NCBI GenBank assembly: GCA_014058105.1 | Contig: JACGCM010000786.1 | Coordinates: 930,001 to 994,000, forward strand | Length of the DNA: 64,000 nucleotides | Direction: 5' to 3' | Origin: Kingdonia uniflora | Taxonomy: Eukaryota; Streptophyta; Magnoliopsida; Ranunculales; Circaeasteraceae | In this document: positions 34,101 through 49,100 of the stretch, in pieces | Layout of the letters: every line of letters starts with the position of its first letter | Numbering within the stretch: the first letter of the stretch is position 1 | Notes under the pieces: model-generated | What the model was told of the DNA's origin: nothing | What the model saw: only the letters and a program-made list of their open reading frames with translations | Databases searched by the model: none | Made by a program: the position numbers and the translations under genes

Positions 34101-37100
34101 CATTACTTGTAATGTCATTTCAAAACCACTCTACCATCACCAATATCGGAGGGAACAGGTGTAGGCTTTGCTGTAGTTTTGGCACTTGTGTGGCTTTCTA
34201 CAGCATTCACCTTTGGTTGAACTGGATTCGGAGTTTTGTCATTTGTTAATTCACTAGCCTTTCCCTTAGGTTCCACTACTGCATCATCAATAGGGAGGGA
34301 ATTCCTACTATTGACTCAGCAGGGAGGTTGCCACTTATATGAGCATTTGGAGGACCATCATGGTCAACAGCATCCCTAGTACTGGTGGGGAGGGCCAAAA
34401 CCATTTGGTGTGATTTATGAATGACTCCTCTCTCATTAGATTCAAAATCATCAGTATCAATGTATAGTATTCCTTCTTTGCAGAGTGTGTTGCTATTGTT
34501 GAGGGACTATGGGAATTGAGAAAATATGGGTCACATGAGATTCAGAAGCTGCAATACAAGCATTTAGTAACAATGGGGTTCCATGGCAACTAGCACCTCT
34601 TTGGCTGAGAGTTAAGAGTAACTTCAGCAGGATTAGATTCACCTCAGGGTGGGGGGAACAAAACTTTTCTGCAGACTCAGCAGCTAGAAGGGGGACAAGA
34701 CTACCAGCAGATACAATGGAATGGCACCTAGGGAGACCCTCTTTTCTCACCAGGATAGAGTCTCCATTTCAAAAATACTTAAGATTTTCTATGTAATTTT
34801 TATATCTAGTAGTTGCAAATGATTGCTAAGAGCATGGGGTGTCAACCTGGCTGGGCTATCGTGTCTCTTTTAGATGATGCTTTTGCTACTTGATACATTT
34901 ATAGGCTTTCTAGATTTGTCTATTTCCTTTTCACTCCTCTTCTACCTATTTCACAAAAAATTATAAAAATTATGCTTACTATTCCAAAAAAACAATCTAT
35001 GTATCACACCATCCATTTTAAGGCATTTATGTGAATAGTTTATGTGATCTTTGGCGTCGCTACTTACTGTAAGGCATTTAATAAGACACCCACCATCACC
35101 ACTACATAAATGGTTTAGTTTTAAACCAATTATAGCTCCCTTAATTTGTTGAGCACTCTCACTGGCTTGGTCATCATTCAGTGATTCAGAGCTCTTCAAA
35201 CTATATATTGAGCCCGCATCAGCATCCTTATCTGCATCACCAACAGCTTCTCTCCTATTATCTCTGAAAGTTGAGTAACAAGTGATTTTGGGTGTGACTA
35301 AAGCTCGGGGTTTGTTCTGATTTTCGCCCTTAGCTCGGTCAATTGGGTTGGTTTTTAACCTCTTCTCATAGAAATACTTATAGAAGCATTGCTCATCAAC
35401 ACTAAGGGGTTTGTCTTTTATGTTGAGAGTCATCCCCATTGCTAGCTTTTGTAGATCGAAGATGGGGATGTTCATGACAAGATTTGTACTATTTTTCCCG
35501 TCAATTTTTGGGTTTGTGCCTTGTGGGATCCTCTCTTGACATTGGGCTTCGAATGTCCAGATTCTTCAAATCTGGTGAACTATTAGACCTCTCTCCACGG
35601 CCAGAGGCCATGGCAGCTTGAAAATAAAGCCTTCTCAAAATGGAAGGCGGTACCCAGATCCTCTAACCAATAGGTTCAAAACTTTCTAATTTGGGTAAAG
35701 GATGCCCTAGATTGATTCTCGAAACGCGAAAACACTAGATGTAACGGTGAGGATTAATCGCAAAAAAAGAACATTGACAAAAGCGCCCGTACTAGCTGAA
35801 GAATATGGAAAGGAGATTAGAAATATCTTCTAACTTGCAGCAGTCAAGTAATTATAAGTATGCCATAATTCTAATTCCTGCTATCATGCGCCTCCAGAGC
35901 TCTTCAGAAACAATAAGAGCTCAAATCCTGTTAACTCCGTCCATCGGAAAGGCTAAAACTATAAAAGAGGTTATCAAGGACATGCACACAAACAGTTTTG
36001 GGGTCCTCTACCTGCATATCTTTGAGGGAGTGCATTTAGATCTCGTGGAGAGATGGCAGGCTTTGACACTTTTGACTCCCGTGTAAGTTCATTGTAATGA
36101 TTCCTTGTGGACGCCAACAAATAAATTTAGCTTTTCAAAATTTTCTTTCGCGATATATCTTTTTTGCATTTTAAGGTCGAAGCAACAGTTTAATCCTTGG
36201 ATCTATTATAAGCATTCATGTCTCCTTCTCAGTTTTGACGATTTTTTTTGTTGCCATGCAGATCAGGGACTCCAACCGTGCAATGCTACTGGCGGCTGCA
36301 GGGCAGCAGCATTGCAAAGTTGTTGACTTGGGTATTGCTCGTGATGATGAGGAACATCTAGAAAGGATTGTGGACAGTGCTATTTCTTCTGGGATTGACA
36401 TTCTTGTAACATCTGGAGGTGTTTCCATGGGTGACAGGGATTTTGTCAAGCCTTTGTTGGAAAAGAGAGGGACAGTATATTTCAGTAAGGTAAATTATCA
36501 TCTGGACAAGTTTAAAGTTCATTAGCATATTATCTAAAATGGGGGGCTGATAGGATATATTGGTTGGCTAAGTTTTGAAGAAAAAAATATTGGTTAATTC
36601 ATCGTGAGTCACAACCCATAAGTTACACATGCAAAACTGTTTGATAAATTGAGTAATCTCTTTTATCATATATAAAGTATCTGTATATTTGTTGTATATA
36701 TCACATCGGCCAATTTTTAGATATCTGGCATATCTAAATCTGCGTTGACTAATTATATCTGTAGAATCCACTATGTTGACTTGTGCTGCAGTCAAGTTCC
36801 GCTTAAAAATAAAGCTCGATCTTTGCAGTTCACTTACCGATGTGAATTCTTATGTTAATCTCTTTTCAGGTTCTCATGAAACCTGGGAAACCTATAACAT
36901 TTGCAGAGATAGTTGTCAATTCGACAGAAGAAAAGTTGACGAAGAAGATTCTTGCATTTGGTTTACCAGGAAATCCTGTGAGCTGTTTAGTCTGTTTCCA
37001 TCTCTTTGCTGTTCCCGCAATTCGCCATCTTTGTGGATGGGCAAACCCTTACCATTTGAGGTTGCAAAAACTTTCAACATGCATAGTTTTGTTTTCATAG

Positions 37101-40100
37101 TACCTTCTTGACATAAGCTTCTTCTTTTCAGATGAATGACGAGACATCATAAATTAAAAAATGAAATTAAAATTTAGGCCAGAAATCAAGATGTTTAAGG
37201 TTAAGAATGCATATTGCTGAAGAAAACCTAAAAGCCAGCTTAACTAAGCTAGCTTCGACATCTCTAGAGTCTTTGGAATGAGACCATGTTGATGGTGCTT
37301 GTCATAGTGTGCCCTCATTACAACAAAGTAGATCCAGTTAACGTACCTTAAGCACTATATGCCCCCATGAAAAGATGACGAAAGTCTATATCCATCAACT
37401 TGGAGGCCTTCTTATTCTTCTCCAATAAGAATACGAGATTGACACTTTGAAAAGATATTGGCACGTCTCTAGATATGCAAAAATGAGAGCTTCTCAGGAG
37501 CTATTCTTGTAGTGTGTCATCGTGATACACATAACAAACCCACTTTACATACTCGATTACAAAACAATATCAAAAGGATCCAATATTTGAACAAGGATAT
37601 AAGATCTCTAGGCATCACCCATGTGCTAGAGCTTTAGTCAACCTTTATATGTCTTATAAAACCATGCTACAGAGAGGATGTAGGTACAAGAAGAAAGTAA
37701 AACGTGAAATTTAGAGACGCAGAATGTCCTTGTTTGCTCATTGTATCATGGTCTGTTGTAAGGACTTGATAGATGTTCGAGTCTTCCGTCTTACATTAGT
37801 AAGTCGCAATATAGTCAGTGATCAACATCTCTTTGTTGAGACAAAAGACATTCTGATAAAGCTAAACAAATTAAACCACCAACGCTTCTCTGATTAGAGA
37901 TCACAAAAGTACCTTACACAATTTAGGTCGTGATAAAAGAAAATATACATTGATGATGCTAACATTATCCGAATGATCCGATTCTATCATATTCCATAAC
38001 CGCATCTTAATAGATTTACTATCCTTTACCCATTCTTTCTAGCTCTCATTCTTCCAACCCTTTGAAAGGGAAAGAGAGGTCTAAACATCATTATTAACCT
38101 CAAAGAGATTCTCTTTGCTTAGGCGTAAAATTCACAAATGTTTTATGGGGGCCTTCTTTCAGGATTCTGCTGCTACTAGATGGTAGGATATGCACCCTGG
38201 AGTTACACGAATCGAGGTCATTCACCAAAGATTTTAATGTAATATTCAAGTTCTTAGTATAATGATTCTTCACAATGAATGCAGTCCTTCCAAGTAAAGG
38301 AGAAGTATTTATAGGGGATTGCAAGAGGCCTAATAAGTTTTGATATGAAACGAGCTATACTAAGGAATATAATAATGATATAGCAGTAGTTCACCATAGC
38401 TAGGACGAACTATGAAAATATGCCTTACAAATAGGAAATAAACTGTAAGAAGAAGGGCTCAGATAATGGTATAGCATTTTATGATTACAAATAGAATTTT
38501 AATCAACATCAGGGCGCATTTCTGTTGTGCTATGTCTTCAATTCAAAATGTGGGGTGGGGTCTATTATTCCTTCATCATTTTGCTTTCATTTTCATCGTA
38601 TTTGTGCTTCTATGATGGTGACTGGTCACCTAATACTGTTTCCTAACAGATTGCAAGCTCGCCTTTCCCAGCCCATTAAGACGGATCCAGTTCGACCAGA
38701 ATTTCATCGCGCGATTATTAGATGGGAAGTCAATGATGGATCTGGTAATCCAGGGTAAGAATTGCCTTGTCACCCTAGATACGCCTTCTGTTTGTTAAGT
38801 CCTTGCCTATTGCATAAATATAATTGATCGATAGTTATCTGATTAGACAAGTAGACGTAGATTTTTGTATGATACGAAGAACAGCTTACTTGCAGATTAC
38901 TATAACTACAAAAAAAATGTATTTTTGAGTATAGTATAATAACATTGTAATTTTCTTATAAATATGATAGTCTTACAAAATTAAAATAGTAAATCACACT
39001 TTTTCATTTTCACGTCGACAATATGTACAGTCAAACATGCATCATGGTTCATGCATGAAAACCCCGAGAGTACCATGCTACCCACCCATTTTTATCACTT
39101 TATTGGCTGAAGATAACTTAAAAAAGCATTTTAGGGACCCACGCCACCAAAATAAACTTATTTAACGTGATATTCATTTATTCAAGTTGAGATCTTTTTT
39201 TCGTAAGCTGTTCCGGAATTTGGAGCATGGTTTTTGTTTGTAGTTACTGATTTTGGAGTACACACATTCACAAGTTTTTAAAAAAGATATACAAAATTTA
39301 TGAAAAATGTTATGACAGTGTTATAAGGTTTGAAATATAATCACTATTTTTCATGACACATCTTTTCTTGCAGTAAATTTTGAAGAAAATTACTAAACCG
39401 TACAGTTAATGCACGATTTATAAGAAAACGATTACGTAGTTCTACCAAATTTCTGAAAATAATATCTGATTCATTCACAAACTTTACTCGAATATTTAAT
39501 GGACCGAGTTGTTGCCTAACATGGAATTGCTAATAAGGGATCAAACGTGATCTATATAGTTTTGTTGCCGAGAGCACTGGCCATCAGATGAGTAGTCGTC
39601 TTTTAAGTATGAAGTCTGTAAATGCATTACTGGAGTTGCCAGCAACAAGCACCGTACTTTCGCCCGGAACATCTGTATCCGCCATTATAATATCCGACAT
39701 AAGCTTCTTTCCTGTGAGCAAAAGTTTTTCGCCATTAAGCCCCAGCGCTGTTAATCATAATAGTAGTGCTCATGAGCAAGCTCTGAAAGAATCGCGAGGC
39801 ACCGAGATTAGAACAGCTATTCTTACAGTAAGTGATACTGTTGCATCTGGATCCGGGCCTGATCGAAGGTAAGCTATCTTTTGCTTTAGTGAATTTTCTT
39901 TCGTTCCAAATGATAAATTCCGTCTGAAAATGGTTTTAATTCGTTGAGCTTTCTTATTGACGGACCAAATAAGAAAAACCCTTTAAGTTCTATTACCCAC
40001 ATCCTAGTCAAAATTGTACACAGTACTGTCAATTTATTTCCATCTTACATAGCACCTAAAAACAGTCTTCTTTCCCATCTCTCTCCACAACACATTTAAC

Positions 40101-43100
40101 CTTTTTTCTGTTGTTGGCTTGTGATCAAAGATTTGATGAATTTGCTATTAAGATAGTATCCTATTATATCTTCATGTTCTCTTCACCGTTGAGGAGAGAG
40201 GGATAGTTTCGGTTTTGGAATATGGTTGTCGAGTTTCATTGGTGATATCCATTTTTCCCCCAGTAAGAAATTTATTGAAAAATCTGCCTGATCCTTGTAC
40301 CGATCCTAAGAGTATGAACCATGTGTTCAGCTAAATCTTTTGGGGCAACTTCTCAAAAAGAAGGTTGTGAAACGGAAGATATTCTTAGTTCTGGTAACTG
40401 TAAAGCTGGATGGGAAGCAACATCTTTCCTTATTCATTTCTTTCGGGAATCCCACAGCTTGAGTGAGTGTTTTGATGGGGAGAGGAAGATAATATTCTTT
40501 TCTATCTCTAGACGTTTGAAATCTTTCTAAATTTTCTTGGCCATCATTTCCAATTTTTTTGGAATTTGAGCATGAGTTCATAGGAGTTTCTTTGGTGGGC
40601 AGTCATGATCACCGATTCACCATGATCATTGGAGAACCCCCACAAATTTTATTAACGACAGTTTTGCCTGCAGTTGTTGGTAGTGTCCCCTCTTTGTTGT
40701 TGTATCACCACACTTCCTCTTGAAGGAGAGTTTGCACAGATTATGGTGTGCATTTCTGGTTCTATAATAATTGCAGTCCATCAGAAAACTAGCAATCACT
40801 TATATTCAGGATATTTGGATGGGATCAGTCATCGTGTTGGGTTTTCATTCTGATCTTCCATTATGCTCCAAATTGGGGCATACAAGTGTTTAATTTCGCA
40901 CTCTTTGATGGGCTCCCTTTCGGTGTTGGTGTAGAGCCTTGAGGTACCCTGAAACTGACGTTTCAAGCATGATCAGTTGGTTTTTCTAAAGACGTGGTTT
41001 CTTATGTTTGTAGTGGGGACATATGTCATCAGTCAAATTGGTGAATCGGTAAAAAAATCTTGATACCGTCAGCATTGCAAAATGTGTCCATATCTTATAT
41101 GTGCTATTCACAACAGCTACCATCCTTGCAGGTCTATGATGTTCCAAGGATTAGTATAACCAAAGAGTAGAGGACCATGCAGCTGAGATATATGGGTTTA
41201 TTGTTGTACTCGCGGCGAGTAAATAGAGTTGTAGTATGGTTTAAAGTCCAATCTAGAAGGAGATTTGGTTTACTTTATTGTTGTACTCGAGACGAGTAAA
41301 TAGAGTTGTAGTAAGGTTTGGAGTCCAATCAAGAAGGAAATTTGGTTTACATTAAAGTAGAGCTTGTTCCACCATTGTAATCAGTCGAGTTGACTTTAGT
41401 TTAGTTATGAATAATAGAGTAAACTTAGTCAAATTGAGATTAATAGTTTAGGATTTCGAATTGAAATCCTAAATGAAGTTTTCTGTGTAGAATTATCTAA
41501 GCTTTTAGATGTAAGTTGCATCAAGTTGGTATCGGAGTGTTCATTGCTTGGAGTTCTTTTTTCCTTTCGTTTACTCCATTGTGTTTCATAATCTGCATGG
41601 ATATGATGCACTTTTACTAGTTCATCAAATAATTCATGGATCATGATCACGGACGCATAGAGTGTGAAGAAAGCAGTTTTACCAAGCATGAAGAGCCTGG
41701 ACGATTAGTTTTTGATTCAATTAAGAAAATTTTATCATGTGGGCTTAGACAAACACATTCCTTGATGATAACCTTAGAAGAAGTGTTGAAAGGAAGGCTA
41801 CATTTGTTTGAAGATTGGAATCAACGGTCAAAGACAGAGCTACCACTGCCGCAACCAGTGTCGGAATATAGGGTGGGCGATTTTTTGTCGCCTTCTCCTT
41901 TTCAAACTGCTGAGAGAAAATCTATTCATCACGAGTTCTCCATTCAAAATTCCGATCGAAATTCAGATTCCAATTCGTGGAGCACTAGAAATCGACGTTC
42001 CAATGAAAAAGTTTTTAAAGTAATGAATTCAGATCAATGATTTCTTGGTTGGAGTATCTCAACTCCGTCAATGGAGTTTTAGTCATGAAAGATGATCAAA
42101 ACGAATTTCGGCCCCCAATTAGTGTTCAAGTCGCAGCTCAAGTCACATATTTTAAAATTCATTTTCGGTTAAAATCTTCGAATTGCAGGTTTTTGACATT
42201 TCCGAGGTTCACGGATTTCTCCCTCCCACACAGTTCTCTACCTCTCCAAGACCAAATTGGAACTCTATCAAAGCTCTCCTCGTGGTTGCAATACCCACCT
42301 TAAAGATACACTTCCCCCAGTCCAGATTATGGAACAACTGTGGCCCGTAATCCAACCCTGTGGTCAGACCTGGCCCGCAGCGCAGATCCAGTTTGATCAC
42401 TTCGCAGATCAAGTTTGTTTTGAATCCCAGATCCCACAATACCTGATGCAATCATGCAACCAATACAAATCAACTCAACTAATAAAGAAGATTCTATGTT
42501 GTAAGAGATTAGCTTTTGATTATTAATTAAATTGTATCTCTTTTGGAGAAAAGTCTATCTTCTTCTAACCATTAAGTTGTACAAGATCATCTATAATCTT
42601 CTCTACTTCTAACTTCTAACCCTTTTCTTTATCTTCTTTTTGTCTCCATTCACCGCTATCCTCCTCTTGTCAAACACTAATTCATAAAGCTTTAGCTACT
42701 TAGAGTAAGTTGATGCTGGTGCAAAATAAAAATCTAATTGTTTGATATGCATCCTGATACACCTCTTTGGATCTTTGTTTCAAAGAGGTCACTTTGTTGA
42801 TGCTAAAGTAAAGCAGAGTTGATGTTGCTTTTGTCAAAGTGGAACATCTGGTAGCACTTCTTACTTTGCGACACTATTACCCATCTCCCCCCTCCTCTTT
42901 GTATGTAAGAACCCAAAGCCGTGACTCGTCCCGCGAAGAGGATTTGTCCCGTGATAACATTATTTAATTATATACATTTATATAATAAATTTTTGTTTAA
43001 ATGTTACAAACACAACTTGGAGAAACTTAACTTAATTACAACTAGTAACAAACAAAGAAACACTGATAGAACTTAATAGGATTAAGTAACATGCCTAAAG

Positions 43101-46100
43101 AATATAAAATTTGAAAAGATGTGTCAAATAGCTGATTATTTAAGAAAGAAGTACCCATTGGTGTGTCCAGGCAAGTGTTGGTGTGCCGGAGTGTCCAACA
43201 CGTATCGACACAAACTACTTTCCAAATGGGAAGTATCTGAGATAACTAGTCTAGAAGCAATACGAATCTCCGCCCTCTTTTCAGAATGTGGATATGGCTG
43301 AAACCTGAAGTAGAAAGTAAAATGTCTATAAAGACTTAATATCTGGCATCAAACAGTTAATCCAATACAGTAGTTTCAGCATCTGCAACATGCATAGAAA
43401 GATTGATTGCTAAATTCGGTTTTGTTGCGAAATTAGCATAAATAGCAACTATAGGCTTCAAACTTTTCGTTGAAGGGGCCTCTAATGTAGTTTGATGGGG
43501 AAAGGGAAATAGGTCATAAGATGAAAAATGAATGGTTCATCAACCTGGTTGGGATCCTTTCTACCCTTTTGAGATTCCACAGTGGATTAGTTTTCTTGTA
43601 TAAATACAATTATTACGAATTGTTATGTCATTGTGGCCCTTGTCAAAATCATTTTTACAAATGATGTCAAAATCATGATATTAAACTGTGTCCTAAATAC
43701 GTATATATTGAAAGATATAGGTTCTGCTTGGTACACCGAAAATGTTTGTAATCAGAAACACTTACGGTGATTTAGACAACTGCCGACCATTGGATTAGCT
43801 AGGGTTTCATCTCGTTTTACCAAACGAAGCCATAATATCAAAAACTTATTGACAATGATGATATATACAGAGATACTTATTTCTTGGTCTGGTATGATGA
43901 ATGTATAGTGCAACGTTTTTAAGGCGCCCATAAAGTCAGTTTTTTTAGCCAGGAGATATATGCCGATATCCTAATATGTGGAGGGTATCAAAGTATTTTG
44001 TTGTCTATATAACCGTTAATTTAATTTTGTGAATCCTTGTTTGTCAACAATCTATGACTGCAGTGGGCCAAGAGCAGTTTCTGTTGTAAATTCATCGTCA
44101 GAAAAGCTAGGAGGGGCAAGGGTAGTTGCTACTGCAGTAGTTCCAGATGAAGTGGGTAAAATCAAAGATGTTCTGCGGAGATGGAGTGATATTGACAAAG
44201 TCGACCTTATCCTAACTCTAGGTGAGCATTTTTCATTCAATAAAAATATGGAAGATGTTGGCTTGTGCTCCTCTTCTATTCTTCAAATGAGACTTTTTTA
44301 CCCCCATAGTTTTAATTATGTATAATTATGTATACCCCACTGGGACATTTTTTGGATAAATAGTGGAAGGTATAGTCAATATAAATTCCTGATTTTATTT
44401 GCCTTATAATTTTTCATTTTCTTGACATTACTGGATAAAATAGGTGGCACGGGCTTTACTCCAAGAGATGTTACCCCTGAAGCAACGAAAAGTTTGATAG
44501 AGAAAGAAACACCTGGACTTGTCTACATGATGTTGCGAGAGAGTCTCAAGGTGCATTTCTACTATCATACTAAAGGGGATTGTTTGGTTTCTTTGGTATT
44601 GACTTGCCAATACACTCTTGATGTTTTAGATGGCCTTCACTTAAATGAGTAAAAGTAGGCAACAATCTTAAGAGTTATCTTACCTACTTCCCACAAGAGA
44701 CCATTTTTGTGTGCATAATGAGTAAAGTGGGCAACAATCTTAAGAGTTATGTTTATACCTACTTCCCCACAAGAGACCCTTTTTGTGTGCATAATTGTAT
44801 ACAATACCGCAAACATGTTATTTGAATTTTATATATTCACAAAATATGCTCTAAGAATCAAATTGTTAGAGAATTTTATGGTGTAACTCATCTTAGAATA
44901 GGCTACTTGATAGGTACCCATAATAATTAACCGTATAGATGTGTTAGGCACATTTGCCATCTGCACCAAATTTATATTATCTGGACTACTCTACCTTTGA
45001 TCTTTGTTCTTGAATACACCTTCCAGATCCGAGAGCTTTATCTGGGGGGAAAACATATGCTAGAATCAATATTGATACAGGAAAGAAGCATATACTGTTT
45101 TGTCTACATGCTCATTAAAATTATAGATGTACTTCTATATGGTTTATGAATTGAAAATTATACCTTAAAAATGGTATCTAATCAATGACTTGCATCATAC
45201 AATCCTATAAAGAATTGTTTCATAGCTGTTCTGTACTTATGTATCAGTTATACGTTGATGCCAGTATTAAAAAAACTACCATGTATTAGCAATATGAAGT
45301 AATGCTTACAGTATTAAAATTTAAAACACTAGTATTGAGGGGAAATTGAATCTTTAAATGTTAGCATTTTCTCTAATTCTTTCGTGTAATTAACATTTTG
45401 GTTTCTTTACCATGTTCTGAATTTGGTTTGATCATCGAACGGAAAATAGGTGACACCGTTTGCTGCTCTTTCACGCTCTGTAGCCGGAATCAGAGGGTCA
45501 ACACTGGTGAGGCCCAATCCCGTTATATTATCTTTTTCTATAATAAGAACCTTCTCCATAATTTCTTTGCATTTCATGTCAAACCCATTGCTCATCCAAT
45601 TTTAGTGTTTCGCACTATTACATTTTATCAGTATGGAAACTAGAAGTGACGTCCAAAATAAACAAGTAATATCTACTCTACAATTATGAGGTTTTCATAC
45701 ACCATAAATACAGCAGAACTATCTTAAAAATCAAAAATTACTAGGGGTTGTAGACAAATGTATCTCAAATTAGGAGCTTTTCATTTTTAATGCACCGCGT
45801 GCAAAAAGAATGTTTGCCCTGCTTTACATATCTTCAATAACAATAACTATATAAGCTTCAAAAGCGTTTTAGGCACCTACTTAAACTTTCTTAAACATAT
45901 GGTAAACTAAAATGAGAGCTTTATAATTCGTTTTGTCCAAAAAAGAAAATGCTAAAGCAGATGCTCCTGAGTGTAAAATGGTATCTACTGTTCTGCTAAA
46001 TTCTTTTGAAAACCCGGGTCTGTTGTGTGATTTTAGCCATCTTCAATCCTGTTCTTGAAGATGTCTAAAGGATGGATGCCGAAGGAAATGAAACTTCGGA

Positions 46101-49100
46101 AAATAACTGATATACGATACAGACTTTTTGAAGTATTAAGGAAGATAAATCTTTATAATTGAAATGTGTTTTTCATTGAAGGTTGCCAAATTGAGCTTTT
46201 AAAGAAAAATCCCTATTTGGCAAAATTTCATAATTACCTATAAGCTTATCTAAACGTGTTTTTAATTTCCTATGCTAGTATTCGCCGGCTTTCTTATGGT
46301 TTGAAAACGAAAAACTGACTGTTGTTGTCAGGGGCGGAGCCAGGATTTACATCTCGGGGGGGGGGGGGAATCCACTAGGGGGTTCGGGGGCAGCGCCCTC
46401 GAAAAAGAAAAAGAAAAACTGTGAGGGTTATTTTAGTCTTTTCATTTAAAAAGGTATTTTAGGGGTTCTAAAACAACGAAAATTCCACATCCAAAAAGAA
46501 GAAATACTAAAGCATATATTGTAAAGAATGAATAAAAGAGATAAACAAGATGATTACTTAATACTGAAATTCATATATTCTCAAAAGTAGTATAATAAGA
46601 TTGCAATACTATATCTAGTCAAGTATGACAACGATAGTTACAAAAGTGTAAAATAAAATCAAGCATTGCCCTTAATCACTAATTGAAACATCTAAATAAA
46701 ATATGGATGGCGTGGTTTTACTGTAGCAAATCCTCAATGATTGAATCTGTGCTAAAACTGCTAGCGATTTCCTTCTCAATATAGACAATCATGCTATCTT
46801 CAAGATATTCATCCTCCATCTTGATGCGAAGCTTGGTTTTAATTAATTTCATTGCTGAAAATGCACTTTCATTTGTAGCCATCGAAACTGGAAAAGTAAC
46901 CAAAAGACAAATTACCCGATGTGTAAGAGGATAAATGTCTAGTTTTCCTTTCTTGACCATTTCGTGACAAAGTTTAGATAAAGTTGACAAATTTCCTAAT
47001 TCGTGATTCTTAATCACCCCAGTTTCAAAAAGTCGCAACTCATATGGTAGTTCCTTTTCAAAAATTGTAAGGTCTATGGGATAAAACCTTTCAATAAACT
47101 TGCAAATATCATCAACTTTGAAGAACTTGAAATTATCTTTAGGATCCAACGCTGAACTAAGAACCAACAGTTCTTACATTATCACCAAACCTAAAATTCA
47201 ACTCTTGCAATTGTTTATCCACCACTTCATGAAAAATATCATAGCGATAATGATGTCCAGTCGTAACATCACATTTTTTATGACGAAAACGACATTTACC
47301 CGCAACATAGAGACTATCCATATCAGGACTATCAATATCATTTTTACTGCAGAATATGCTAACTTTGTAAAGGAGCCCATCCCAACCATTGTCTCTGAAA
47401 TGTTGGATAAGCTTTTTGGTAGACTCAACTAGTCCCATTGCATTCACAATATCTTGAGTCTTACTTTGCAAGAGTTTACACAACCTATGTGTGATATGGA
47501 AAAGTTCTTGCATAACATGCATAACAAAGACGAACTCAAAAGACGTTAAGTGCTCATATGCAGTTTTTGCATCTCCTCGGTGTCCATGATTTTTACTTTC
47601 TGTGACTATTACAAGAACCTTCTTTATTACGACAAACATCTTCATTAAACTTGAAATAGATATGTAGTGCGAACCCAACGTGTTTCCCCAACTCTTTGCA
47701 AAGATCCCATTTGATTAAGCCCGGTTCTTGACTCTAATTCACCGCAAGCAATTAGATCTTTTACTATTTCTTCTTGTGCGGCATGTAATTCGTCATTAGG
47801 TTTGCTAGAAGCAGAAACAATATTGATCACGAAGCTTAAGTTTAAGAAAAACTGATGTACAAGAACTACTTCTTTAGATGTAGCAACTAGTGTTAACTGG
47901 AGGCGGTGAGCGAAGCAATGAACAAAATATGCATATAGGTACTCATTAAGAATCAAAGCTTGCAAGCCTTTCCATTTACCTTGTATATTACTAGCTCTGT
48001 CATAACCTTGCCCACGAATATTAGAAATACTTAGCTTATTCTTGACAAGAAAGTCTAATACCTTTTTCTTCAAAGTTAATGCAGTAGTATCTTCAACATG
48101 AATAAGACCGAAAAAACGTTTGCGCAAAATACCATATTTATCCACGAACCTCAAAACAATGCCCATTTGTTTTTTCTTGGATTCATCCCTTGCTTCGCCA
48201 ATTATTATACAAAACTTCGCATCTCCAATTTCTTTTCAAATTGCACCTCGTGTATTTTTTGCAATTACATCCAATATATCTTTCTGAACCGTTGGTGATG
48301 TATAGTTTGCATTTCCAGGAGCTTTCTTTACAGTTTCAGCGACCTCTTTATTGTAGGAACCCAATAACGTATCCATTTCGAGAAAATTACCACGATTTTT
48401 CAAAATCTTTGTTTCATTGTGGCCTTTAAGTGGACAAGCTTGAAAAGTTAACCACCGTATAGTATCAATTGAAATTTGCAGACGTAATCGACTCTCTACT
48501 TTTTCAGCTTGAGACCTTTTATCAACGATAGTTTCAATGTGTTGTGCATGATTAAGTAGATCTCTAGAAGCTTGTTCAGCAATGTTATGTGGGGATTTTG
48601 AATCCTTTCCAGTATGACATAAAAATGTACATTTTGCTCCATAATTTGTTTTCCAACTTTGAAACTCTTAAATGCTGAAGACATCTAAACCCGATCGCTT
48701 ATTGTGGCTTTCATTAAAAGCATAACAAAATATACAATTCGCGTTGTTAGTAGTAGGGGAATACTCTAACCATGTCGAAAATGAGTCAAACCACTTTAAC
48801 TGAAAACGGCAACGATTTTTTCCTTTCCCAGTATATGGATATTTATCCTAATAAATCTTGTATTGAAAAGGTCCATTCTTAAGATACACACGGCGAACTT
48901 CATCACGCTGATTTACATGATACTTATGTATTTGCTGGCATTTAGCAGGATCCCACTCCTAAGAATTGATGTCAAAATCTTTAGATTCAATTCTTGGAAT
49001 TTTGAGAGGACGTTCATTCTCATCAATACTAATATCATTTGTAGATGTGACATGTGAAATAGGAACTATGATGTTAGAAGTTGGAGATGCGGCATTCGAA

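Noticed and set aside
36773..37111. Alternative reading frames over CNX1 exon 7
   Set aside because: Only the frame beginning VLMKPGKP continues the MoeA domain and meets matching splice phases.
47157..48166. hAT transposase fragments as a domesticated host gene
   Set aside because: In-frame stops, frame breaks and location antisense inside an intron indicate a dead transposon rather than a functional gene.
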